DNA of 64,000 bases from Formicarius rufipectus (Eukaryota > Chordata > Aves > Passeriformes > Formicariidae). The translations under genes and the position numbers were made by a program. The notes under the pieces are model-generated. The model was not told where the DNA came from, ran no database searches, and was given only the letters and a program-made list of their open reading frames with translations. Of the stretch, positions 29,001 to 40,200 are shown piece after piece. How positions within the stretch are numbered: position 1 is the stretch's first letter; every line of letters starts with the position of its first letter. The stretch is from NCBI GenBank assembly GCA_013399695.1, contig VXAU01000197.1, positions 592,303-656,302 on the forward strand, written 5' to 3'.

Positions 29001-30867
29001 GATTTGTGCCAGTGGGAGCCCAGTAGTTTGTACAGCCTCCCATTTGCACGGTGAGCTCTGCGGTTTGTTGTTTGTGTTCATTTGTTTGTGCTAACGTACT
29101 GTGTTGTGTTAGTGATTAATATATATCCTCATCTGCCACACCAAACCCCATGAAAACATCTGAGCTCAACAACAAGTGATGTTAATCTGTTCTGTTCTTT
29201 GCTGTGACAGGAGACAAGGCAGAACAACAAGGAATGTCTGGGGTATTTTACTGGCCTAACAGAAAAGGGGAAAAGTTCTCGCAAGATAAAAAATCCATAC
29301 AGGACAATGCAGCAACTGCAGACAGGGAACTATGGGGGACACCACATCCCCTGACAGTGACTGAGCTCCATAATGACCCTCCATGCAAGAGTGGTGCTTG
29401 TCTGCCTGCAACCTCGTGCTGGGTGGAACTATCTGGGCTCCCCTATGTGGAAGTGAACCCTCACACAGACAACCTGCATAGCCACAGGGTGCCTGTGAGG
29501 GTCAGGCCTCAGTGACTGCATCCAAACGAGAATCAGGCTGCCTTAAGACAAAATAAATGTCTGCACAGGATGCTGCTGTGTCACTGAAGGAATATAAACC
29601 TTTGGTGCAAGAAGCACAACTGAATCATGGAGAAATGCCTGACTTTCCCTCTAGCAATGCTGCTGCAAGTGGATGACTTGAAATCAACTCTAACTCCACA
29701 GAAAGGATCTAGCAAGATGCAATGAGGCAGATGCTTTCCCTTCAGATGAAGCACAGCAGCAGTGTCCTCCCATGCACTGCAAGACTTCTTCCCCCTCTTC
29801 CCCAAATTTGTGTTGTGATAAGGAAATACCCTTCAACTAACCCATTTTTGGTACCTCAGTACTCGGGAGGTGGAGGGCATTCTTCTTTCAAACTAAAAGC
29901 ACCTCATTCCCCAACAGCTGCAGCTGCATTTCCCTGTACTCAGGGAGCACACACAGTCGAGCAAGAGCTTCCCCCTTCACCCTGGGATTCAAGTGAGGAA
30001 CGGGTCAGGCAGGAGGGGATGGGCACTTATTCACTCATACATTAGTGGTAGTTTGTGTGTCAGCCCCAGGCAGAAGAACAGTACCGTTGTACAGAGCTTT
30101 TTGACAACATTAATGAACATTAATGAGGACAGGGAGTGACAGAGTGACTGGTTTTAGAGGTAACTCCTGGTTCACTCAAAACCAGATGAGCTGGGGTGGG
30201 CTCCTCAAGGAGCCCCAGGCAATGACCCCAGTAGTCAGGTTTCCTTGCCCAGGCCACCCTGGAGCTCCCAAGGGAGCTCTGAGTTCTGGGGGTGGGCAAG
30301 GGTCCCGAAAACTTTACAGCCCCAAATCTATGGGCTACACAGAGCAGCTGTATTGCAGGAGAGCGTGGATATCTCACTGGAGAAGAACGAGCAGTTGTCA
30401 GGGTGGGGGCCAGGGGGCGGGGCAGGGGGAAGTAAAAGTAAAAGAAGGGGGGAAAGGGAGAAACCCCGCCGGCTGTGTGCTGGGGGAGAGTGGCTGACAG
30501 TTTTATTTCTGAGAATTTCCCTGTGCGTGATCTCTGCATTGGGATCTGCAGGCAAGTGCCCCATAAAAGCAGCCCGAAATCCCCATGGCAAATAACACGG
30601 AGCCAAGGCTGGCAAGCAGGAGCCAGTGAGAGGTGTGGGGAGTGCGAGGGGTACGGGAGCTCAGCCCCATTCCCCCGGGCCCTTTGGAGCCCCTCCGGCT
30701 CCCCACCGTGCCCGTCTGCAGGGTCAGGCAGCCGGCAGAGACTCGCAAGCCCCAACTTTCCCTGACACATCACTGTCTATTAGCAAGAAAACTACGGTTG
30801 TTCATGAGGATTGAGTTGGTTACAAAACAATTATTTCTTACTGGATTCTTTCTTCCTCGGAGTGTTT
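20001..30867. other. Intergenic DNA upstream of the TBX1 CpG islands
   Basis: No gene recognised. Minor structures are a perfect 8-bp CpG-containing inverted repeat at 27118-27141 and a 10-bp direct duplication ACATTAATGA at 30108-30127. GP1BB and SEPTIN5, the next genes upstream in human, were looked for (leucine-rich-repeat cysteine motifs, septin GTPase motifs) and not seen. Confidence 0.45.
27118..27141. repeat. 8-bp inverted repeat GGCGGTTC / GAACCGCC
   Basis: Two perfectly complementary 8-mers separated by eight bases in otherwise CpG-poor DNA; each arm has a CpG. Confidence 0.7.
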
Positions 30868-30971
30868 ATCACCCTTCTCTTTCTTTCATTCGTTCTTTCT
30901 TTCATTCTCATTCTCTCTTTTGCTCTCTCTCTTTCTCTTCTCTTCCTCTTCTCTTCCTCTTCTCTTCTCTT
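30868..30971 (+). repeat. Pyrimidine-rich tract left of the gap
   Basis: Almost pure C/T made of TTTC, TCTC and CTCTT words, running directly into a gap. It is the left half of a long polypyrimidine region; such tracts commonly break assemblies. Confidence 0.85.
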
Positions 30972-31302
30972 NNNNNNNNNNNNNNNNNNNNNNNNNNNNN
31001 NNNNNNNNNNNNNNNNNNNNNNNNNNNNNNNNNNNNNNNNNNNNNNNNNNNNNNNNNNNNNNNNNNNNNNNNNNNNNNNNNNNNNNNNNNNNNNNNNNNN
31101 NNNNNNNNNNNNNNNNNNNNNNNNNNNNNNNNNNNNNNNNNNNNNNNNNNNNNNNNNNNNNNNNNNNNNNNNNNNNNNNNNNNNNNNNNNNNNNNNNNNN
31201 NNNNNNNNNNNNNNNNNNNNNNNNNNNNNNNNNNNNNNNNNNNNNNNNNNNNNNNNNNNNNNNNNNNNNNNNNNNNNNNNNNNNNNNNNNNNNNNNNNNN
31301 NN
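30972..31302. other. Assembly gap (331 N)
   Basis: A run of 331 Ns between a pyrimidine tract and a CpG-rich block. Its size may be an estimate. Confidence 0.98.
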
Positions 31303-31590
31303 GAGCCGCGCACCTGCCGCGCTGCCGCCGCCCTGGCCGGACCGGGCCTGCTGGAATTCCCGCTCGGCACCCGGCGGTCCAGGGAAGCCAGCGAGCTGCA
31401 CCGGGGCACTGTTCCCCGGCGAGGGCCGGCGGACCCCGCGGCGCCCTGCGCAGGGACGGCGCCTGGCACCGTGCCGTGGTGCCCGTGCCCGCGACCCGAA
31501 CCGCTCCGGGTGCGGCAGAGCGGGTGGGCAAAGCGGCTGCGGCGGAGCGCGCGTTCGTCCTGCCTGGCTTTTCGTTCGGCTGTCCTTATG
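31303..31590. other. CpG-rich block after the gap
   Basis: A dense CpG segment sandwiched between two pyrimidine tracts. It reads open in several frames on both strands, as GC-rich DNA does, and no translation resembles a known protein. It could be part of a CpG island whose other half is in the gap. Confidence 0.5.
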
Positions 31591-31957
<367 letters not shown>

Positions 31958-32330
31958 TTTCTATTTTACTATATATCTTTCTCGAGACTCGGTTCACACA
32001 CAAATTTGATTGTTAAATTCGTTAGATTCGTTAATTTCGCTTCAAGCATCAGTTGCAAAATAATGCTGATAGTCGCCGTAGTCGGAGTAATAACGAGGAT
32101 GACTGTAATTATAAAACAGTAGTCATCGATAACGGGTTCAAATTAAAGGCCAGGAAATTCCTGTTTTCACCGAGACCCGCGGGAACTTCAGGCTTTTTCA
32201 CCTGCCGAGATCTCCCCTCTTTCCTCTTTATTTCCAGCCTAGCAACGAATCCATAAAGGTCCGCGGCTCCCGTTAGTTGAACCCCTACGAAACATCGTTG
32301 TGCAGCAGCATCTCCACCAGCGAGACAGCG
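31958..32330. other. AT-rich spacer with scattered CpG
   Basis: Contains TTCGTTAGATTCGTTAATTT-like words with retained CpGs despite low GC, suggesting it lies in unmethylated DNA next to the island. No gene is seen. Confidence 0.4.
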
Positions 32331-34180
32331 CCAGCCTTTCTCGTGCTGCACGGGCAGTGCTGCCGCGGCGGAGCCGCGGGGTTCCTCCTCCCGGGCCGCC
32401 CGTGGGAGTCCACGGGGAGCTCCGCCGCTGGGCTGTTCATGCGGGGAGCGTGCGGGAACAACGCATGTAAGGCTCTGTGCCCCGATCCCGGATCGCTGCC
32501 GTTTTCACCCCGATAGTTATTTGCTTCCCCACGACCCAGCGGGGAGCCCGGGCTGCCGTGCCAGGGCCGAGACGGGCCGAGCGGGGCCGCCCCCACCTCC
32601 CCTGCAGAGTTTGCGCCCACCCCTCGCCGCAGCCCGGGATCGCCGGGGTACAGAGGTTGGGGGGCGGGAGGGACGGCGGGGCCGGGCAAGGGCCGGGGAA
32701 ACGGGCAGAAAGGAGGGATCGCGGGAGGGACGAGAGGAGAGATGCTGGCGGAGTGGTGAGTGCGAAGGGCGAACGGAGGGAAAGCGGAGGGCAGTGAGGC
32801 TGTGTCCCAGTCGATCCCTGGGGCGCAGAGAGAGCCCCCGCCGGACCGCGTCGCACCTGCAGGGCAGTCTGGGCTCGGGGTGTGCGGGGCAGCCCGTGCC
32901 GGGGAACGCAGGCACCTCTGCAGCAACAGGGCCGTGGGTCGGTGTGAGCACGGTGCAAGCACTGGTGTGCGGAGCGCGAGTGTCCGTGTCCGAGTACATC
33001 TGGCCCGGCCTGTGGGAAGCGGTGCCGGCGTGGAGACCCCGGCGAGGAAGGACGAAGGTAGCAGCAGCTGTGTCCACCCCTCCCTCGCCTTAAAGGTCTG
33101 GGAGATTGAAGAATGTGAGGCCGAAAAGGGGAAGGGGCTGCGGCGGATATCTGCTGCGGGGGGAAGTCTGGCCGGGGCCGGGGAAGGTGGTGGAGCGGCG
33201 GGGACTCGGCAGTGCTCGAGTCCGATGGCCGCCCCGGGACTTGGGAGCTGTCATATGGGGGAACGGGCGAGTCGCTGCCACGCGTTAATTTACTCGTTGC
33301 CTTCACGGCCTTTTGCGCGAGAGTTTGGAGGCGAAGGAGATGTGTATCCGCGGAGGATGAGGGGAAAGGGAGAGAGGTGTCCCTGCCCTTTTTCCCCGTC
33401 GAGCTCTCGACGTTTTCGCACGGCGGAGCTGTTCCCTGCAGGAGGCGGCGGGACGACCCCGTCCTCTTCTCCCACCTGCTCGGGCCAGATGTGAGCTGCG
33501 AGGAGCAGAAACTCCGGGCTCGATCCAACACACACTCCCGGCACCTGGACAAGAGCAGCGCCAGGGGCAGAGCAGTGTTGCTAACAGCGGGGTTAAGCAA
33601 CCCCTCGTTGAGACAGGATGAGCTTTGCGGCGCTCCGGTGATGCGGAGTGGCCAGGGGAATGGGACAGGCGTCGGCGGCGCTGGGCGAGACGCTTGTCAA
33701 ACGTGGCCTTTGGGTTTAGACCCTTTTGGGGATGCAGGAAAGGGGACGATCCTGCTTGCTCCACTGCGCCGTGCCACCCACTCCTTCGGGTGGGTTCTGT
33801 CGCTGCGGGGTTCCCGTCGCGGGACAGCTGGGACTGGTTTCCCCCTCTATCGTCTCAGCTCCGCCCGGCGACGCTTACGCGTGTGCGAACCCCGCGCGGC
33901 CTGCGAGGCCGGGCACGGGATGTTGGGATCGGGGCGGCGAGGTCTTCTCTCAGGGATTTGGGGTTTCGAGGCGGCAGCCCCCCTGTTTGGCGGGGACCCG
34001 TTCCGCTGCCGCACAGGGATTAACGATTCCCAGGGGGTCCCCTATTCCCGGTACACATCGCTCAACCCCGATCCGCCCGGCCAGGTGGAGAGGCCGAGGG
34101 GCCGGTCCGCGCCCAGGCTGTCCCCGTCGTGGCGCCGCTTACAGCTGGAGCTTTACGTAAGGAGCAGGGAATGAGAAAGG
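32331..34180. promoter_or_regulatory. Large CpG island upstream of TBX1
   Basis: About 1.85 kb of dense CpG. Long open frames on both strands are what GC-rich DNA gives by chance, and none resembles a known family. A strong donor-like GAGTG/GTGAGT at 32756 on the + strand hints at a first exon of an upstream promoter or non-coding RNA. Confidence 0.55.
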
Positions 34181-34766
34181 GATAAACCTGGGAAACAGTG
34201 CGGAAAGTGAAGGCACGGATAGCAACCTCGAGCTCTCCAACTCTGCTGGGTCATAGGATTAGGGTCTTTTCTTAAATTTCCAGGGGGAAATATTTTCTTT
34301 TCTCCTGGGGCAGAGGCTGTCTAGAGCCGGGAACGCCTCGGGGAAGGGTCTGGTTCCCCGCGTCCCGCTCGCATCAGTCCTTGAGTTCCCGAAGGCGGCT
34401 TGGAGTTCCCACCCGTGGCTCCTCGCTTTCCTCCTGTATTACCCCGAGGTGCCCAAACGAAATTCCTTCCCCAGCTCCTTGTATTGCCGCCAGGTGAGCA
34501 GCACGGGGCAGTACCGGGACACTCTTCTCCGTGGCGTGTCCCTGAGCTCGTGACAGAAGCTACCCCGGCCGGGAGCAGCGCTGCCAGCAGCAGCAAAGAA
34601 ACAAAACACCGATCGTGTCACGCTTTGCCCTTATGCCGTTAGCTGCAGGAACATATGCTCAAATATGTAAGAGTAGTCTAGATTTTTCTCTGCAAATATT
34701 TTTACCACATCCAAAGATAATATTTCAACAGAAGAATCAAGCCCCGCAGGCTACAGACAGGGCAGC
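34181..34766. other. Spacer between CpG islands
   Basis: GC content falls to mixed and then AT-rich just before the TATA box. No gene is seen. The ATG-initiated frames here are short and unrelated to known proteins. Confidence 0.5.
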
Positions 34767-34775
34767 TATATATAA
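34767..34775 (+). promoter_or_regulatory. Candidate TATA box upstream of TBX1
   Basis: TATATATAA lies in a sharp AT-to-GC transition, with a CpG island beginning about 30 bases downstream, where transcription would start near 34797-34805. A strong donor (GTGAGT at 35065) in the same orientation follows. The pair fits a non-coding first exon for TBX1. A transcript map would settle it. Confidence 0.45.
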
Positions 34776-34796
34776 CCCGCTTGCTCACTCCGGCTC

Positions 34797-35064
34797 TCCG
34801 CGCATCGCTCGGGTTATGCAACCCCCATCGCGGTGGTAGCCACCGGCGCGCCCCACGGCTCCGCCCGCCCCGTCGAGGCATTTCCCCGGGACATCGGTGC
34901 AGCCACCCGCCCGGACGGACCCGGCACCGGGGCTCGAACCGGGACTGGTACTGGTACCGGAGCCGGGCCAGGCCCGGAGGGGCGGGCACGTCGCCTTGCC
35001 CCGCGCCGATGCGGAGGAAGGGCCCGGGGAACTCCGCGGCGCTCCGAGGGGCCGGTACCGAGCG
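34797..35064 (+). other. TBX1: Predicted non-coding first exon of TBX1
   Basis: Bounded by the start site expected from the TATA box at 34767 and by GAGCG/GTGAGT at 35064/35065. It is GC-rich, with several short upstream ATGs. Splicing to the acceptor at 36318 would give a 5' UTR intron of about 1.25 kb. Human TBX1 also has a non-coding first exon, but homology of this one cannot be judged here. Confidence 0.4.
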
Positions 35065-36318
35065 GTGAGTAGCGCCTCGTCCTCGCCGGGGCAGGGACGG
35101 GGACCGGGGCAGGCCTCGGCCAAGACAGGCCGTGCAGGTGCTGCCGACGGAGCGGGGTCTCACGACGGGCTGGCCAGGAGCTCGCCTGCCGCCACGCTCG
35201 TTGCTTTCCGTTTTCTCCGCTTTCTTTTTGGGTCGAACGCCGACGAGTGCTTTGAGGGTTTGGTGGCCAGGAGCTGGGGGGATCTTATCCTACTCCTGCG
35301 AAGCTGCCGGCAGTACCACCTGTGCCCTCAGCGCGCCCCGACGTGCCCAGACCCCTCCTGCCGCGGCGGCTTGGACTGCGAGTCACCGCGTCCACCGAGC
35401 CGCCGCGGCCGCCCGCAACCCCGAGGTGGATGCGAGCTGGAAGAAGGGAGCAATCCCTTCTCTCGCTGCCGGACATCCGCAGCGTGACGCCGGGCTCAGC
35501 TCGGCTCGGCTCGGCTCGGCTCTTCCCTTCCCGTCGGCCGGCTCCGGGAGCCGTGATTGACACCGCCGGCCCCTCCGCCCGCCCCGCAGCACATCCCATC
35601 CCTCCCCGGCGGCCGCTTGCCGTGCCCGGGAGGCGGGGAAGGGCCTCCCCAGCCCTTTGACACCGTCTCGGCAGGAGTTTCACTTCGCTTTCGCCGCCGC
35701 CGCCGCCACTTCTGCAGGCAAACACCCCCGGCTTCCATGTGACGCCTCCCAGCCACTGAATGGGGGAAAGCGCCTATAAGGGAGACACTTTCCCTACGTG
35801 CAGGATAAAAGGAGGGGACGAGGGAGCAGAGAAAGGAGTTGTGGGGGGGGAAGGAAAGAGAGAAAATAAATTAATAAATCGCAGGGAACGAACTTGGTGG
35901 GAGAGAAATTAGGACCTCGGGGAAGAAATTCGGGGAATTATATATTTGTTTCCCCCCGGTCCCCTCTCGCCGATAGAGCCCGGTCCGCCGTTGCGGTGCT
36001 CGGCGCAGGCTACAAAGAGCTCTAGGGAAGTTTCTTGCTCCCCAACGCCCTTCCCGTGGGGGACAGAGGGTTTAGGTTGTTTTGCTGTTGGATTTTTTTT
36101 TTTAAGTTTCCCTTCCCCCGCGTCTGGAAGGAGGGGGGTCTCATTCGCACCTCCCTGGATGGTGCCGTAGAAAGGAGGGGAGTGAGGAGGGTGGGAGGGG
36201 GGGCTCGTGGTGGGAGGCTGCCGCGGCTGCTGTTCCTGCATTGGTGTCTCCCCTATGGACGAAAACAGCCCTCTGTCTCCCAAGGCAAATGCTTTCAGTA
36301 TCGCCTCTCTGATTTCAG
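35065..36318 (+). promoter_or_regulatory. CpG island before the TBX1 start, with TATA-like words
   Basis: Very CpG-rich to about 35740, with a TCGGC pentamer run (35501-35520) and a GCC run near 35692-35707. A sharp change follows to CTATAAGG at 35774 and GGATAAAAGG at 35803, either of which could be a second core promoter nearer the ATG. The rest is purine-rich (35820-35940) and then mixed. It would be a 5' UTR intron if the 34767 promoter is used. Confidence 0.4.
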
Positions 36319-36413
36319 TCGCCGCCGCCGCCGAGCAAGCAGGGAAGGGAGCGCTGGAGGAGCGCCGCGGCGGCCGCAGCGCGCCCGCCCGCCCCGGCTG
36401 CCGCCCGCAGAAG
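36319..36413 (+). other. TBX1: 5' UTR part of TBX1 exon carrying the first ATG (predicted)
   Basis: A pyrimidine-rich tract ending in GATTTCAG at 36311-36318 is a good splice acceptor. The 95 bases after it hold a short GCC run, high GC and no ATG before 36414. A second possible acceptor, CCGCAG at 36405-36410, lies three bases before the start codon. Which one is used, or whether transcription simply begins upstream without splicing, cannot be decided from sequence alone. Confidence 0.45.
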
Positions 36414-36447
36414 ATGCACTTCAGCACCGTCACCAGGGACATGGAAG
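36414..36447 (+). CDS. TBX1: TBX1 coding exon 1 (start MHFSTVTRDME)
   Basis: Encodes the first 11 residues, identical as I recall to the start of human TBX1 isoforms A-C. The ATG has A at -3, and no other ATG lies between the candidate acceptor at 36318 and this start. The exon ends after the first base of a codon (phase 1) at a consensus donor, GTGAGC at 36448. The short coding part means nearly all of the exon upstream is 5' UTR. An alternative start lies at 37689. Confidence 0.93.
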
Positions 36448-37213
36448 GTGAGCGTCGCGCTCGACACCGCAGGGCTGCGGGGACGGGACCATCGGTCACC
36501 GCGTATCGGAGGGTTTTCGGGCGGCCCGGGTCGGCAGCCGTGCCCGGGGCAGCGCACAGAACGCGGCCTTGCCCGAGGGACCTCTCAGAGGGCTCTTTGC
36601 CGTCCCCCCCGGTGCACCTGGGCTCCTGTAGGCCTCTTTGGAGAGTTAGACTCTGGCCGTGGCCCGGTGGCAGCTTTCGACGGCTCCGCCGCTGCGACCC
36701 GCGTTTTCTCGGAGGTGCTGGAGCATCCTCCGACAGCGCTGGTCGTGCCCGGGGCAGCGGCAGGCCGGGACTCGGCTCCCGACGGCTCTGCAGCCCCTGG
36801 GCGACCTGGGGACTGCGTCGGAAATAATGTAAGAGACCCCCGCGACCTCGAGGAACCTTTCAGCATAGAAGGGGATCCTAAGGAACCGGCCGTTCCCCGG
36901 GGCGGCCTGTCAAGCGCCGCAGGGCCCGCTCGGGTCGAGGGCTGTGCGGCCGGGGCCGTCCCGGCGAGGGCCCGGAGCTTTGCTCTGGTCTCGGTCTGTT
37001 CCCCCTCTCTCGCCCGGGTATGGAAGGAATGGGGGATTGCCAAATCAAATCCGCCTTCCCATGTCAGTCGGGGCTCCGCGGCCCCAGAGCTCGGGACGTT
37101 ACCTGCAGCAGAGTAGCTACACGGAAATAAGAACCGGTTTCTTTCTTTGAGTTCCCCCTTTTTTTAACAACTGTTTTTGTTGTGTTGTGGTTTTTTTTCC
37201 TTTGTTTTTGTTG

Positions 37214-37245
<32 letters not shown>

Positions 37246-40200
37246 TTTTGTGGAAGGGAGGTGACAGAGGGAGGTTGCTTTGTCCCAAATGGTGTGCGGC
37301 GAGGGAGGCCTGTAGAGATAGATAGCACGGGCTTTGCACCGCCGCGACTCTTGGCAGATCTCTCGGATTTGCAAAGAAAAAAATAGAAAGAAAAAAAAAG
37401 GAGGGAAAAAAAAAAAAAAAAAAAAACACAGCAAGATACCACATGACTGCAGAAAGCCTTTCCTACAAATAATTAAATTAACAGTATTGCTTTGCTCTCA
37501 TGATGAAAAAAACCTAATTTCTTTNGCAAAGCGGAAAGGGGGAGGCGCCCCGCTGGGCTGGGCGCGGGGCAGGAGAGGAGGCGGAGGGCACCCCGCGGAG
37601 CCGGCGCGGAGGCGGGGGCCGCGCGGAGCGGCGCGGAGTTTGGGGGAAAGCGGGAGCCGGAGCGGAGCCCTGATCGCCTGTTTTTGGAATGATTTCAGCT
37701 ATCTCCAGCCCCTGGCTCACCCAGCTGTCCCATTTTTGCGATGTTGCAGCTTTCACGGCCAACAGCCTGAGCAGCCTGAACGCCTCTGGGGGGTACCACC
37801 TCTCCNCCGCGGCCAAGGCGCCGGTGAAGAAGAACCCGAAGGTGGCCAACGTGAGCGTCCAGCTCGAGATGAAGGCGCTATGGGACGAGTTCAACCAACT
37901 GGGCACCGAGATGATCGTCACCAAGGCAGGCAGGTCAGTGCGGAGCTCGCGAGCGGTCCCGGCTCTCCAGGCGCTCCCTCCGGCCCCGGGTGCTCAGGCC
38001 GGCCGGGGCGGGAGAGTCCGGCCGAGGGCGGTTGAATTCGCAGTCTGGGGGAAAACTGAGGCTGCCAAGGGGCGAGTCGCGGAGCAGCCCGGCCCAGCGG
38101 TGGCAGTCATTTGATCCTAGCGCTTCTCTCGGGGCGAAATCTGCGAGCTCTTGCGGCCCGAAGGCCTCGGGTTGCTGCGGGAAAAATGCGCGGCTCCTGG
38201 GGTCTGCCGGCGAAGGCGTGCGGAGGACGGCGGGCAGGGCACTGGGTTTCACTCCCGCCGGAAAAGGTGCTGTGCTCCTCCGGGCGCCTTCGGCTGCCGG
38301 TGGCCTCACACGGGACTTCTATCCGTGTTTGCGGAGGACAGTGTGTGCTCCCGGGGCGGCCAGCAGCGGAACGGGGGAAAGAAAAACCGAGCACACAAAC
38401 TGTGTAATACCTGTTACATTAACTTTTTAGCACGGGCAGATCTTTTCCTTCCGCCGGGGACACAGACAGACCTTAATTCTGCACCCTGAAGCGTATTGCA
38501 GGGCTGTTGCCTTTCCCGATTATCGAGTAACGAGCCCAGCACCAATCGGCCCTGCTCCGACCGCCGCGGCGCGGTTCCGGGGCCAGGACCCAGCTCCCGG
38601 CCAAAGAACAAAGGAAGGGAGTGATGCGATCGCGTTAGAAACGAGCAAAACATTTGGGGGAAAGAGAAGTCCCAATTACGGCTGTTAATTACTGCATTTA
38701 AGGGAGACCCCCGCGTAGCAGCGGCGGCTCGGACAGAGCTGTGAAGCTTTCCCCGCCAGGCTCCGGGTAGAGCTGCCTTCGGGGGGAGCAAGCGTATTGT
38801 CCAGGCTCTGACTCTTCCCTTGGTTTAAAACGATCCGGCGTGGGGGGGGAGAGAAGAAAAACAAACAAATTAAGGAATCCCCCGGTGCTTGCTCTCAGTT
38901 GGCCCCGGGACTGGCTGCGGTGGGACGGGCGAGGGAGCGGCTCGGACTCGGCAAGAGCGGTGACCGCGACCGTGCGCTGCCACTCTCCCGCCAGCGGTTT
39001 TGCGGGTCCCGAAAGTGGAAAAAATGAAACATATTTACATAGACGCAGATGTGTGGGTGTTTGTGGGAGTTTTTTTTAATTAGTAATTGTCCAAAACAAA
39101 ACAATCACTGCGCTGCCCGGTGCAAAAGCAGCCGGTGCTGCGCTGCGGGACCCCGGGCGGGATTTCCCGCAGACGGTGCCTGCCCCGGCGCCGGGTCGCG
39201 CAACTCGCTGTCTCCGGCCGCGGCCTCTGAGCCCGGCGCCGGGCTCGGCGTTGCTTTCCTTAGCGGAAAAGGTCGCTCAGATTCCAGGAGGAGGCTCTGC
39301 AAACAGGAGCTCTTCGATCTGGCTTTCTTCGCTCTTCCAAAACAGCGGAAGGATTGCAAATACCCTACTTCAAAAGGGTTTGGAAATTAACCAACTCGAT
39401 TTGAATCAGGGAGTTTTCCCCCACTTTTCTTCACTTTTTATTTTATGGGACCGTCGAATCTCCAGACAGGCGAGTAAAAACAGGACAAAACTGAGAAAAC
39501 TAGCAGGAAAAGGCTCAGGGAAGGCGCTGCAAAGACTATTCTCTCCCAGCTTCTCCGGACTGACCCTGCTGTTTGTCTAGATCGGTCTTATCATCTCAGG
39601 TTGTTTGTTTTAAAACTAAGTTTTAAAACAAGAAACACCGGAACTGGAGCTAATGGGGGCTTTTACACGTTTAAAAATAATAATAACAGAGGGAGCGACT
39701 GGAAACGTCCTCCAGAGTTTGCTAAAGCGCTACCGAGAGGGAGACGCAGCGGCCCGATCGTGATGCAGCCCAGCAGTGCCAGGCCCGGACTGGAAGAGCT
39801 GCCGAGACTGAGGCGCGCTACCCCCTCGCCCTGTCAGGCGGCTTTTCCTCCACGGGGAGCAGTGGAACACAACCAAAAAAAAAACGGGAAAACGCACAGC
39901 AGGTCCGGCCGTACGTCCCCCGAGCGAGCCTGGGGGGACACTCTATTGTCCGGGTTTGATCGGGTTGTTTGTTCACGGGTTGTTGGGAATTTGGTTTATC
40001 AACGGCTGCAAACCCCCTTTCCGAAATACTGCCTGCTGTCGCTCGCTTGGTTTCCTACTCTGTAGAACAAAACCGAAGCCATAACGAGCCCCGACTCCAG
40101 AGCACATCTTCGGCGTGTCTCGCCGGGGAGCCGCGGGCCGGGCCCTTTTCCCGGTGTGTGCAGATGGAAGAAGGAGGGATGGGCTCTTCCCTCAGCCCAC

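Larger units (their letters stand above)
36448..37749 (+). other. TBX1 intron 1, with alternative promoter region
   Basis: Begins as CpG island to about 37110. A T/G-rich tract (37141-37251) and an A-rich tract ending in A21 (37406-37426) follow, then a second GC-rich block (37530-37690) that should hold the promoter for the ATG 37689 form. A single N at 37525 marks another probable small gap. An in-frame alternative acceptor AG lies at 37697-37698, 51 bases before the main one. Confidence 0.7.

Noticed and set aside
1..30867. GP1BB or SEPTIN5, expected upstream neighbours by human synteny
   Set aside because: No leucine-rich-repeat cysteine clusters or septin GTPase motifs were seen in any frame; they are presumably further left.
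32437..33600. 387-codon open frame on the - strand in the CpG island
   Set aside because: Pro/Arg/Ser-rich low-complexity translation, overlapping equally long frames on the other strand; typical of CpG islands and with no family resemblance.
34925..34965. GGTACTGGTACCGG-like short palindromes in the TBX1 upstream island
   Set aside because: Low-complexity GC-rich repetition without a clean repeat unit or extended pairing.
34905..34985. tRNA-like T-arm word GGTTCGAGCCCC on the - strand
   Set aside because: The T stem has a mismatch and no acceptor stem, D arm or anticodon arm can be built around it.
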